NCBI RefSeq assembly: GCF_900496995.4
Contig: NW_024470326.1
Location: forward strand, 186,001-250,000
DNA length: 64,000 nucleotides
DNA from: Aquila chrysaetos chrysaetos
Taxonomy: Eukaryota > Chordata > Aves > Accipitriformes > Accipitridae
Reading direction: 5' to 3'
Made by a program: the position numbers and the translations under genes
Part shown: positions 23,412-32,930 of the stretch, one piece after another
Layout: every line of letters starts with the position of its first letter
How positions within the stretch are numbered: position 1 is the first letter of the stretch
The notes under the pieces: model-generated
What the model saw: the letters and a program-made list of their open reading frames with translations, nothing else
Database searches by the model: none
What the model was told of the DNA's origin: nothing

Positions 23412-24440
23412 CATGTCCAGCTAGCTCCCATTGGTTACACACACTATTCATGCACTGTCCACGCGTCCAGTTGCACTCAATGATTGGCTGCATCAACACT
23501 GCACATGCGCATAAACATAAAATATAATTGGTCATACTAACTAAACATACGAGACTTATCTCAGTCTAATTGGTCAAGATAAACTGCCGAATTGAGGTTG
23601 TTTGTGCCAAGTTCTCTTTATCATGGAATATGCACCTGTGTTTTTCTAATTGGTATCTTTCTTATTTTTGTCGTCCTGTTTATTCTGTTCAAGGCGTTCT
23701 AAAGGCGTCTGGAATGCTCTTGTGACCGTTAGCTAAATATGTTCCCACAACAATTCCCCTCCCTTTTTCTATTAGAAGAGCATTAGCAGATCTCGTCACC
23801 ACCATCCGCGAACTCAGCCCAGCAATCGGTAGGTGCCAGCTTTACGTGGCGTCCCCACAGAGGCAACGATGGCCTTGCCGTACACCAGCCCGATGCTCTT
23901 CGGAAATCCCGGTATTTATACATTTGCAGAGGAACAGATTTCAGCACATGTGGCCAGCGGGTGCTAAAATTCCCCTCAGTTGAAACATGGGGAGCCTATG
24001 GCACATGCGGTTGCTGGCCAGACGTGCCGCACGAGTCATAGCCATCCTGTCTATTGGTTCACGGGCTTTGTGATGTGGTTGCAGTGCACAGAGAATCTTG
24101 ACCTGTTATGTCGGCTAAGGTGACCTACAAGATATATGAACACAATTAATTAAACACAGTAAAAGCAACATTATACCTAATAAAATACACAAGAATAAAA
24201 GAAACCCCGATTTTTAACAAAGATACAAACCAACTCCGAAGTCCCCATTCCGCAGCTAAATGCTCCAAGCCAAAATGACAGTTTTCTTAATTGCTATAAA
24301 GGTCTTGCAGCTCTTTATTGTCTCCGAAGCTCTGTTGTCTTATTCATTAAGTGGTGTAGTGTCAGAAATTCGCAGCAGATACCCAAGGCATCACAAGCCA
24401 GGAAAGGATAACAGCAATCTGTAAAGAAAAACACTCAAAC
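23412..24440 (-). pseudogene. Env transmembrane remnant and U3-like sequence
   Basis: On the minus strand a hydrophobic stretch (about 24150-24230) is followed by an arginine-rich tail (about 23960-24060), as in the end of a retroviral transmembrane protein. Further along, an A-rich then G-rich tract near 23755-23770 precedes TGTTGTGGGAAC, which looks like another polypurine tract/U3 start. Nothing is open over any useful length. Confidence 0.5.
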
Positions 24441-24441
24441 A

Positions 24442-25140
24442 CTACAAGGTTAGGGCAGGACCAACCATACGACTAGGGACCCATTTCAGTAGCCCTTCAG
24501 GTATCTGTACACAGGCGTACCCCCGCCTGAGGCAACGCAGCTCAAACGGTCCGTCCCATTGGTGTGTCTGGGGATCACGCACACGGACCAGTGGGTAGGG
24601 GCCTTTCTCTTCCGTAGTCGTAAAATGTCGTTGCAACCGTCGTCTGGTCCAGGTCCCCCCGAATTGTCTGATTTAATGAAGTTAACGCAGTTAACAGGAG
24701 ACGCTGTGTACGGAGAACAGGTGAATTATCCCGTAAGCAGGAGGGCTCCGCCTGGTCCCCCTCCCTAAGACGATCTAGCAGGGTCTTTAAGGTTCGATGT
24801 GCTCATTCTACAATGGCCTGGCCGGTGCTGTTATAAGGAATGCCATGTACAAGGGCTATACCCCAGATTGCACAAAATCGTTTCACCTTTTCCGCAGTAT
24901 AAGCTGTACCATTATCCGTCTTGATCTGTCGTGGAATCCCCAGTTGGGCTATGCAAGGCACGCCAGTGTTGTACAACCGCCAAGCTATTCTGCTTCCTGT
25001 GCGCTGTAGTGAGAATATATTTACTATAGGTGTCTACGGTAACATGCAAATACTGTAGTGGCTTAAAGGGAGCGTACTCCGGTCCACTCATGTTGACTGC
25101 GGGCTACTTATGCTAACTCTAAATAATCAGGCTCAAAGAA
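24442..25140 (-). pseudogene. Integrase remnant (core second half and C-terminus)
   Basis: Minus-strand translation near 24790-24960 shows an integrase core with a T-D-N-G-T motif and, about 35 residues on, a G-Q-A-I-V-E segment carrying the Glu. At 24442-24636 lies the C-terminal domain, ending in a W-V-P-S-R motif typical of alpha/betaretroviral integrases. A stop directly after the Glu region and several shifts break it. Confidence 0.75.
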
Positions 25141-25181
25141 ATGTTCCCCCATTTTCTATGAAATCTCCCACAATTTGCCCC

Positions 25182-25200
25182 TTTTTTTTTTTTTTTTTTT
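25182..25200 (-). other. Internal poly(A) run in sense with the provirus
   Basis: There are nineteen T on the plus strand (22 in the duplicate at 5701-5722), thus A on the provirus sense strand. It follows 15 nt after AATAAA (25216-25221, minus strand). That spacing is what a cleaved and polyadenylated transcript shows. Confidence 0.85.
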
Positions 25201-25552
25201 CCGTGCAAGATTCCCTTTATTTCACAAAAGAATCCAACTTATATATGTTTCAACAAAGATCCAGAAAGTACTAACGACTCACAGCCAATACTACTAGCAC
25301 AGGAGGGCATATCTGACCCAGCTGGGATGTTTGCCAGTCCTCAGAACAGTTAAAGATAAAAACATTCCATAGAACATACTCGTGACTGTCTTCAGCCACA
25401 TCTTCCCAGGCCTACACAAGGCCATCCTCCAACCTGACCTTGTAAAACTAGTTCTTCAAGGCTTGGCAAACATGCAGCACAACAATTCTAACGGTCACTC
25501 TTGAAAACAAATGCCAGGTGTTCCGAGCTGCTCCCACATCGCCCCCTTTTTT
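25201..25552 (-). repeat. Captured viral 3' end: polypurine tract, U3 and R of another retrovirus
   Basis: On the minus strand an A6G5 tract (25541-25552) is followed two bases later by TGTGGGAGCAGCTCGG (start at 25538), as a U3 would begin. A TATATAAG box lies at 25238-25245 and AATAAA at 25216-25221, and the segment stops in poly(A). It is unrelated in sequence to the 230-bp LTRs that bound the provirus. No U5 follows, as expected for the 3' end of an RNA rather than an integrated LTR. Confidence 0.7.
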
Positions 25553-25997
25553 GTTTAGGAACATCAGATTCACGAGGAAGGCAGCGAGGACTCTAGCTTC
25601 GAACTGACGCAATCCTCGTACTGCTCCTCAGGTGATTCTGATTGCTGGCAAACACACAAATGATTAATAATTCTCCAATAGCAATATAAATTCAGATACA
25701 CAAATTTAAACCTCCAAATCATATTTTTGGATTTAAGCATTCAACAGTATTAGACAATTCTTTGAAAAACACCTTATTCTGCTAATTTCGTATATTTCCC
25801 ATTTGATCTTGTAATATCTGTGCAAGGTCTTAGGTCTCTCCTGCAATATTAGGAGCAAATGCACCTTGCAAATGTGCCTTCACCTAATTCCAATCACATA
25901 CACTTTCATTCCTTTGTAAAGGAGTTACACAGAGCCCTTGTTTTTGAAATTCCCAATTGCAATGTAATTTCATTCTATTTTATAATGCATTTGTCTA
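25553..25997 (-). pseudogene. Env transmembrane C-terminal remnant belonging to the captured 3' end
   Basis: Minus-strand translation gives pieces resembling a betaretroviral-type transmembrane subunit: a membrane-proximal helical part with an A-P-N-I-A segment (near 25845), a hydrophobic stretch, and an acidic, serine-rich tail ending at about 25575. Several stops interrupt it. It directly precedes the polypurine tract, the normal position of an env end. Confidence 0.5.
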
Positions 25998-26505
25998 TGT
26001 GATGGGTTGATCCTGGCCTGGACACCAGTTACCTACCATAGCTATCCTATCACTCTCTCCTCCACAGCTGGACAGGGGAACGGGAAATGAGGTTTTGCGG
26101 TTAGTTCATCACACATTATCTCTGTCACTTCATCCTCCTCAGTGGCAGCACTCATCGCACTCTTCCCCTGTTCCAGCGTGGGATCTCTCCCACGGGAGAC
26201 AGTCCTCCACGAAGATCTTCAGCATGGGTCCCCTCCCCAGCGTGCAGTCCTTCAGGAGCACACTGCTCCAGCGTGGACCTCCATAGACCGCAGGGGAACG
26301 ACCCGTCTCACCATGGTCTTCACCACGGGCTGCAGGGGAATCTCTGCTCCGGCGCCTGGAGCATCTCCTCCCCCTCCTTCTGCACTGACCTTGGTGTCTG
26401 CAGGGTTATTTCTCTTAGATGTTCTCACTCTTCAGCTGCCATGTCTGTGTGTTCCGCAACCGCATCTCTCTTCCCCCTCTCCAGCTGTTTGTTTTCATTA
26501 ATTTA
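25998..26505 (-). mobile_element. Partial LTR of the 29321-30413 family embedded in the provirus
   Basis: TGTGATGGGTTGA opens this segment, and the repeated 'ctccagcgtgg' units follow, as in the solo LTR at 29321-30413. Compared with that LTR about 240 bp are missing internally and the far end is absent after about 26505. A pyrimidine/T-rich run follows (26506-26555). It separates two env-like parts. Confidence 0.75.
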
Positions 26506-26574
26506 ATTTTTTTCCCCTGTCTCTTCCTCTCTCTCTCTCTTTTTTTTTTTTAAAATTATTTTTATGCAAGCCAA

Positions 26575-27085
26575 ATTACATGAAATGCTTTTGCAATCAT
26601 ACGTTCAACTATTTTATGATACGTGGTACAATCATTACAACTGCTAATATTACAATTAAAATAACTAAGTTATGTATAAGCAAATCTTTCAACCATCCCA
26701 TAATTCTCAAACTTGTTAGCCATCCACTTAAAGCTGTGTCAGTTATCGTGAGCCTTTTATTGTGAATCATATTAATATCAGGTGTTAGTAACGCAAGTCG
26801 TCCGAGGCTACATGGCCTCCCGTTAAGTTTCAATGGAATTCCTCTCCCACGCTCTATTTCCACAAATTAAAAATATCCCCGCAGGTAAAGCAGCTGGAAT
26901 AGAAAAAAGAGTGTGATATTCTGGAATAGATATAGTTACACCAAGCTGTAGCATTTCTATATACAGGCAAAATAGCATTTACATTCTGACCCTTTCGAGT
27001 GGTGTTATGGGTGTAATTAAACATCACACAGGGATTCATGATGACTGATCCTAAGAACTCTAACTCTTGAGGTTCTTGCATTTCT
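26575..27085 (-). pseudogene. Env remnant (surface/transmembrane part)
   Basis: Two minus-strand frames (26609-26863 and 26854-27081) read as retroviral Env: cysteine-containing surface-subunit sequence with N-T-T sequons (near 27005), a G-R-P-C-S-L-G segment (near 26812) and a long hydrophobic membrane-spanning stretch (about 26630-26690). They are out of frame with each other at about 26870 and lack a visible fusion peptide, so the gene is internally deleted. Confidence 0.6.
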
Positions 27086-27204
27086 TGAGGCAGGTGTGCA
27101 TACGACAGGAAAAGTAAACATGGTATCTCCTTGCTGTAGAGCTTTTTTCTCGACAGCGTTGCATCAACTATGTGTATTTTTTTCCCAAATTATTAAGTGA
27201 AACG

Positions 27205-28375
27205 TCACGGATTAGACAGAGGCACAGAGTTAGAGGGATTAGCAGGAGAAGGAGATACAGGCAGTGCAGCAAAGCCAGGTTCCGTTGTAAGTTCTGCAGA
27301 CTCTGGAGAGGGAGTACCAGGCGATTGGGGTGGGGGGGGTGGGGGACGGCGGCGGCACGGCAGCGGTCCCGGCCGAGCAGAGGCCGTGGGAGGCAGCGGC
27401 GGAGGTAATGAGGGATATAAATCCGGCTCTTTTTCAGAGTCCACCCTGCTTGATACAAAAGAATTATTATCAGAATCAGAATCCTGCTCATTAGCGGCCT
27501 GCTTACAGAGTGCCTCCTCAAAAGCAGTATCAGGTTGTAGCCGCCTGCAAAACTTGTTGCAAGGCCACCACTATCGGACGCGCTTCCCGTTGTTGCTCTC
27601 TCTCCAGTACATGGCGTATCATGTTACCTAGGGACGAACCCGCTGGCAAATGAGAGACAAGCGCTGCGCTCTGTGGGTTAGCTTGAGCCCTAGCACATTC
27701 AAGCACAATCGCCTCTTTAGCCGCCTCCGGGAGGTTTGCCGCCTACACAGCAAGCTGAAGCCAATCTAAAAAGGCAGTAAACCTCTCGGCAATCCCCTGC
27801 CGAACTTTCACCCAAGGGGGGGTCCGCTCTATCCATGGCCGCGACACGCCCAAGTGCGGCCAAGGCAGTTCTTGCAAGTGCCGTAAAGTCACGCCCGCGT
27901 ATGCCCTGTGCCTGTGCCTGAGGCCTTGCAAATCGTCCCTCCCCCATGAGCTGCCGAAGCACCCGCCGCAACTCCTCTCACGGATACTGGGGGGGGGGGG
28001 GGCGCATCAGGTCCTGCTGGTGCCGCCTCTGCAGGAAAAACCTCCGTCTCCGCCGCACCCTCCGTGCCCATGTCCGCAATCAAAGACGGACCACTCTGCG
28101 AGCCCCACTCCATGGCCGCCAGCTCCGTCTGAGTCCGACCTGCTGTCCCCGAGGGCGCTGTCCCCGCTGTCCCCGAGGGCACTGTCCCCGCTGCTCCCGA
28201 GGCGGCGCTGCACCCGCAGACGCAGCAGCTCGCACCGCCAGCCAGCATGCCTCAGCCTCCCGTCCCGCCGCGACCACCTGCTCCACCTTCCCCCAACTCT
28301 GCGATCGTTCAGCAGCTCCGCGCTCGGATCGGAGCAAGGACTCCTGAATCTCTCCCCAATTTGGGGGGCTCAAAA
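27205..28375 (-). pseudogene. Gag remnant with proline-rich segment
   Basis: The minus strand shows an L-Y-P-S-L-P-P-P segment followed by a long proline-rich stretch (about 27205-27440), and a Q-G-I-A-E-R-F motif with an A-K-E-A-I-V-L-E-C helix near 27700-27810. These fit matrix/capsid regions of alpha/beta-type Gag. The N-terminal part (27890-28373) is very GC-rich, with a G/C run at 27990-28003 and 27-bp-like repeats (28140-28205). All frames are broken. No zinc knuckle is visible. Confidence 0.55.
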
Positions 28376-28531
28376 CTTAGATAAGAAACTCAATGTCCCC
28401 CCGGCGCAGCATCCATTGGATGCATTCGCCCGTGAGGCCCCTCCTAATCGAACCGCGGGCACCCACCTCATAAGCTAACACCTTTAATACCTTAATCACT
28501 TGCGCAAGCCTCATCGTCGCCTGTGCGGCCG

Positions 28532-28549
28532 ATCACGTCGGGGTCACCA
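28532..28549 (-). promoter_or_regulatory. Primer-binding site, tryptophan tRNA type
   Basis: On the minus strand the 18 bases directly inside the 5' LTR read TGGTGACCCCGACGTGAT, which is the primer-binding site of the avian sarcoma-leukosis group (tRNA-Trp). It lies 3 bp from the LTR and is also preserved in the duplicate (9083-9100). Confidence 0.88.
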
Positions 28550-28552
28550 CTA

Positions 28553-28782
28553 TGTAGCGGTGCTACATATCAAGGTGCCGCGATTAGATCACTGGTCGGC
28601 CTGGACCAGGGAAGAGACAGATAACACACATGGTGTGAGTGCCAACTCCGTCCTTTATTGCGCAGTTAATTCCTTTTATACTAACAACGGTAGGTGGGAT
28701 TACTGATATGTCATAGGGAGGCGACGACTAGCCTCCTACCTTTCCGTGACATCGCGAGATCTTCCGAACGGTGTTCCCTACA
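28553..28782 (-). repeat. 5' LTR of the mosaic provirus
   Basis: This 230-bp LTR is nearly identical to 23169-23399. It is bounded by the primer-binding site inside and AAATAC (28783-28788) outside. The TATA-to-AATAAA distance is short, so U3 is about 100 bp, compact even for alpharetroviruses. Confidence 0.92.
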
Positions 28783-28788
28783 AAATAC

Positions 28789-29133
28789 CTTGAGCGCTTT
28801 CGGAGATATGTCTTTAAAGGGTGTTATGATTTCTTTAGGAAACTCTTTACAAGAACTTCGTCAGTATGTCTCCACAGCTGGACCCTTAGAATTGGACACA
28901 GCAGTGCATCCCTTCCAACCAGGAGACTGGGTATACGTAAAGTCGTGGACTGCAGAACCACTAGCTGAGAAGTGGAAAGGACCGTATCAAGTAATTTTAA
29001 CAACATATACAGCAGCAAAGGTTTGGGGAAAAGGACCTTGGCTTCACTATTCAAGAGTAAAGAAAGCACCAACAGGGAATTGGAAGTCTAAAGAAACCGG
29101 TCCTTTGAAATTGAAAACCTATAAATAAGTTTC
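28789..29133 (+). pseudogene. Gamma-like integrase C-terminal domain, end of pol
   Basis: An open frame (28694-29128 including read-in from the LTR) encodes the integrase C-terminal SH3-like domain of gamma-type viruses, with an F-Q-P-G-D-W-V-Y-V motif near 28915 and an A-E-K-W-K-G-P-Y segment near 28965. The stop at 29126 is the natural pol end. In the duplicate (9334-9677) the same domain is wrecked by indels. Confidence 0.88.
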
Positions 29134-29320
29134 ATGCTATGCACTTGGGAGAACAATTGTGTAAAGCTTATAATATTGGGGTTGTTACTAGGGATATTGT
29201 CAGGGGCAGTAATCCTTTTGTGTGTTACAGGTTTTACATATTTTCTTTTAAGTTGTCCTAAACATAAGATAAATAAAAGTAGATGTAAAATTACAAAGGC
29301 AGAATCACGAACTGACATCA
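29134..29320 (+). pseudogene. Gamma-like env start, signal-anchor region
   Basis: Just after pol a 63-residue frame carries two hydrophobic stretches and a lysine-rich tail, placed where the env leader would start. It is cut by the solo LTR at 29321, and the remaining env sequence appears at 30419. Confidence 0.5.
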
Positions 29321-30418
29321 TGTGATGGGTTGACCCTGGCTGGTTGCCAGGTGCCCACCAAAGCCGTTCTATCACTCCCCCTCCTTAACTGGACAGGGGA
29401 GAGAAAATATGACAAAGAGCTTGTGTGTCGAGATAAGGACAGGAGAGAGATCACTCACCAATTACCGTCACGGGCAAAACAGACTCAACTTAGGGAAAAT
29501 TAACTCACTTTATTACAAACCAACCAGAGCAGAGTAATGAGAAATAAAACCAAATCTCAGAACACCTTCCCTCCACCCCTCCCTTCTTCCTGGGCACAAC
29601 TTCACTCCCAGCTTCTCTACCAACCCCCCCAGCGGCACAGGGGGACGAGGATGGGGTTTACGGTCAGTTCATCACACGTTATTTTCTGCCGCTTCATCCT
29701 CCTCAGGGGGAGGACTCATCACACTCTTCCCCTGCTCCAGCGTGGGGTCCCACCCACAGGAGACAGTCCTCCACAAACTTCTCCAATGTGGGTCCTTCCC
29801 ACGGGCTGCAGTTCTTCACGAACTGCTCTAGCATGGGTCCTTTCCACGGTGTGCAGTCCTTCAGGAGCACACTGCTCCAGCGTGGGTCCCCCACGGGGTC
29901 ACAAGTCCTGCCAGAAAACCTGCTCCGTGGGCTCCTCTCTCCACAGATCCGCAGGTCCTGCCGGGAGCCTGCTCCAGCGCGGGGTTCCCACGGGGTCACA
30001 GGTGCATATCTGCTCCACCGTGGACCTCCATGGACTGCAGGGGGACAGCCTGCCTCACCATGGTCTTCACTACGGGCTGTAGGGGAATCTCTGCTCTGGC
30101 GCCTGGAGCATCTCCTCCCCCTCCTTCTTCACTGACCTTGGTGTCTGCAGGGTTGTTTCTCTTACATGTTCTCACTCCTCTCTCCGGCTGCCGTTTTCTG
30201 TCTGTCCCAACTTTTTTTCCTTCTAAAAAATGTTATCACAGAGGCGTTACCACTATCGCTGATTGGCTCGGCCTTGGCCGGCGGCGGGTCCGTCTTAGAG
30301 CCGGCTGGTATTGGCTCTCTCGAACACAGCAAAGCTTCCAGCAGCTTCTTACAGAAGCCACCCCTGTAACCCCCGCCCCCGCTACCAAAACCTTGCCACA
30401 CAAAGCCAATACACATCA
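29316..30418 (-). mobile_element. Solo LTR (29321-30413), 1093 bp, with CATCA duplication
   Basis: The plus strand begins TGTGATGGGTTGACCC and ends CCAATACA. CATCA flanks it on both sides (29316-29320, 30414-30418). On the minus strand it opens TGTATTGGC. The centre (about 29725-30110) is made of 30-40-bp units containing 'ctccagcgtgggtcc'. Related pieces lie at 25998-26505, 35337-35913 and 48263-48742. It is inserted in gamma-like env, whose flanks join across one CATCA. Confidence 0.92.
29725..30110. repeat. Tandem-like units within the solo LTR
   Basis: Degenerate units of roughly 30-60 bp repeat the core 'ctccagcgtggg(t)cc...cacggg' with 'gtcctncacgaa' spacers. The shorter relative at 26155-26345 has fewer units, so copy number varies within the family. 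Confidence 0.7.
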
Positions 30419-31282
30419 TAAAAGAATCCGTAGTATAAGATAAACAAAATGAAGTGATTATTGTCTGAATTACTAATCCTGATATTAGTCGTTCCTGTGA
30501 TTTTGATAAAAGACAATCTAGTTATACAATTGATTCAAGGTTTTGCGAAGGTACAAAATTTAACCTCAATAACAGCCTGCCTTCCGATTCCAAAGTCAGC
30601 TGAAAATCCAATTCCATGGGGAATATTGACATTGAATCTAACCAAAACTTGGGAAAAGATGTGGGACAATGAGAATCAGTTTAGCAGATTAAATTGGATG
30701 GATTTGGATGGCAATTATTCTTTAAACTTTGAAAGGAGGAATTACAGCATTTTGAATTGTAACATTACCAAACCATCCACCTCATGAGCAAAAGAATTAA
30801 TTTATCATCCTTCAGAAGAAACTTGTACAAACACCCCTTGGAGCTGCCAATTGCCAAAATCATGGAGACAAGTGCAGAGAGGAACTTGGGATCATATTCA
30901 AAATAGAGAATGGTGTTTGGAATTTACTGGAGTTACAGGGCCCTTATTAGATCCACCCAGAACCAGAACTATCTATGGGAATTTAGATTGGACTAGACAA
31001 ACAGAGAAAATCACACATCCTAAATGGAACTGTACGAAAGTCTATACTTGTAATTCTTCTGACCCAGAAGTTCAAAGACTTTATCCAGTAGCTAAAGCTC
31101 TAAGATGAGGATGTGCTTGTAGAAATTATAGTAATGTTTTAAATGATACTTGGTCCCCTCTTAATAATGGAAGGAGAATTTGGCCTGGAATTGACTGTAT
31201 TAAAGGACAGGTGGAAAGTTTAGGACTAACAGTTTGGGTGAGTAGTGATGGTATGTGGTCCTCTCACCTTCCCATGAAGGAC
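30419..31282 (+). pseudogene. Gamma-like env surface subunit remnant
   Basis: Frames at 30461-30787, 30851-31108 and up to about 31265 read as a surface glycoprotein: a hydrophobic start, many N-x-S/T sequons (for example near 30560, 30640, 30715 and 31030) and spaced cysteines. In-frame stops at about 30785 and 31106 break it. The transmembrane subunit is absent because an LTR starts at 31283. It is the downstream part of the ERV whose pol begins at 13757. Confidence 0.7.
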
Positions 31283-31801
31283 TGTGGCAGTACATTCCCC
31301 ACCCCCCCATCCCGCCAGCAGGAAACAAAACTTCTCCAGGCAGGGAGAAGGGGAAGGAAACCCTGGAGGCTGCAGGTTGAGATTTGAACTGGCCAACTGA
31401 AGGGCGCCAGGTACACTGAGGTGACCCTCCTAGCCAATAGGATTAAATGACCACAGGTCAGATTCGACAGGGGTATAAACGGGGTCCCGCCGGAGGACAC
31501 GTTGGCAGTCCTCCTCGGAGCAGCGGGTCTGCAGTCGGGGACTCCCCCTTGGGCCGGGGCACCACCCAAGGTAACTCCTCGAGGGAGAGAGCCGTCAGCT
31601 TTGAGGTGAGTGATACGTGCATTTTGAGCCATCGCTTATAAATCTTGGGGATTCTTACGTTGGCCGTGTAGTACTAAATCTCTTTACATCATTGAGCCTG
31701 TGGTTTTATAAAATGTTACCGGACTTGTAACCAACTTCTGCTGAAGAATAAACCTAAATTTTAAACACCTGTTGGATTTGGTTAGTCGTTCATCCGTAAC
31801 A
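31283..31801 (+). mobile_element. LTR of a second family (TGTGGCAG...GTAACA), 519 bp
   Basis: It starts TGTGGCAGTACATT and ends CCGTAACA, with a GTATAAAC box (about 31472) and AATAAA (31747). Reverse copies lie at 46096-46610 and about 56606-57089. No target duplication is visible: the left neighbour is gamma-like env and the right neighbour an ERVL LTR remnant. It may mark a rearrangement or be the 3' LTR of a deleted element. Confidence 0.8.
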
Positions 31802-32100
31802 CCCACCCAGGCCAACTCCCCCCAGTTTATATGCTAGACATGATGTCACATGGTATGGAATAACCCTTTGGCCAGTTTGGGTCAGCTGCCCTGGCTGTGT
31901 GCCCTCCCAACTTCTTGTGCCACTCCAGCCTTCTTCCTGGCTGGGCATCAGAAGCTGAAAAATCCTTGACTTTAGCCTAAACACTACTTAGCAACAGCTG
32001 AAAACATCAGTCTTACCAACATTCTTCTCATACTGAACCCAAAACATAACACTGTACCCGCTGCTAGGAAGAAGAAATCTATCCCAGCCAAACCAGGACA
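31802..32100 (-). repeat. Partial ERVL-family LTR, reverse
   Basis: The reverse complement matches the first half of the ERVL LTR, ending CCAGGACA at 32100 (its TGTCCTGG start). It corresponds to 58475-58767 in the direct duplication, where the LTR is complete. The other half is missing at the boundary with the 31283 LTR. Confidence 0.82.
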
Positions 32101-32930
32101 CCATCACACTAGGGAGAGCAGACACTGCACTGGAGGGCAGAGCTGCCTTCCCAAAGGACATAGGCATGCTGGAGGGATGGGCCAAAAGAGAACTGCATGC
32201 TATCCAATAAGGACAAATCCAAAGTCCTGCCCCTAAAGCAGACCAAGCCCCTGCAATGAGGGAGGCAAGGGGCTGCATGGCTGGGTAGCAGCTCTGTGGG
32301 AAAGGCTCTGGTGGTCCTTGGGTGCCAGGAGGCAAAAGATGAACCAGCAGCAAAGACGACCAACAGAATCAAGGGCTGCATGAGCAGGAGCACAGCCAAT
32401 GGAATTGATTATCGCTGTCTCCTCAGAACATTTTACATCATATCCAGACTAATTCCCGAGGTTTTGAGCCCCCTGTAGTGCCAAAGAGACATTGGCAAAC
32501 CGGAGCCAGGTCAGATGAGGGCCACCAAGGTGATCAGGGCTGAAGCACTTGTCGTGTGAGAAGAAGCTAAAAGAGCTGGGCTTGTTCAGCTGGGAGAAAG
32601 GAAGGTCGTGGGGGAACATGCAGCAGCATGGCACTGGTCCTAGTAAGGCTGAGTCAGGCTTATGTCCGTGGCACAAGACACAAAGACAAGAGGCAATGGG
32701 CTGGAAAAAGAGAGGGTCAGGGCACATACAGGGAGAAACTTTTCCAACACGAGGATAGTGAAGCGCTGGAAGCTGTTTCCCAGAGAATATGTGAAGGCTT
32801 GATCCTTGAACCTGATGAAGAGATGTTTAAATAAAGACCTGAATAACCTTGTCTGACACAGCTTTGTGCAGCTTTGGTCAAGACACCTGCCAAGGTCCCT
32901 TCCAGAGTGAATGAATGATGCTGTCCTTCC
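32101..32930 (+). mobile_element. CR1 LINE 3' part (RT end and 3' UTR), copy 1
   Basis: This is the standard CR1 downstream sequence: a segment with 'ctggagggatgggccaa', the 'gagcaggagcacagcca' part, the 'ggccaccaaggtgatcagggctg' part, and a terminal 'ccaaggtcccttcca'. It is directly duplicated at 58773-59580. Coding is long lost. Confidence 0.82.

Larger units (their letters stand above)
23163..28788 (-). mobile_element. Mosaic alpha/beta-like provirus (23169-28782) with AAATAC target duplication
   Basis: The two 230-bp LTRs (23169-23399 and 28553-28782) differ at about three positions, so the insertion is recent. AAATAC flanks both ends, 6 bp as in alpha- and betaretroviruses. Read on the minus strand: LTR, primer-binding site, gag remnant, env remnant, an embedded partial LTR of another family, an env tail with polypurine tract, a U3-R segment ending in AATAAA and poly(A), then integrase, a second env/U3-like stretch, a polypurine tract and LTR. 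RT and most of gag are absent, so it must have been copied by proteins supplied in trans. Confidence 0.88.

Noticed and set aside
23169..28782. Poly(T)/poly(A) run as an ordinary processed pseudogene inserted by a LINE
   Set aside because: The sequence before the A-run is retroviral (env end, polypurine tract, U3), no target duplication was noticed, and CR1 elements do not normally make poly(A) retrocopies. The possibility is not excluded.
29725..30110. Regularly spaced repeats as a CRISPR-like array
   Set aside because: The units are degenerate and contiguous without unique spacers, lie inside an LTR, and the host is a vertebrate.
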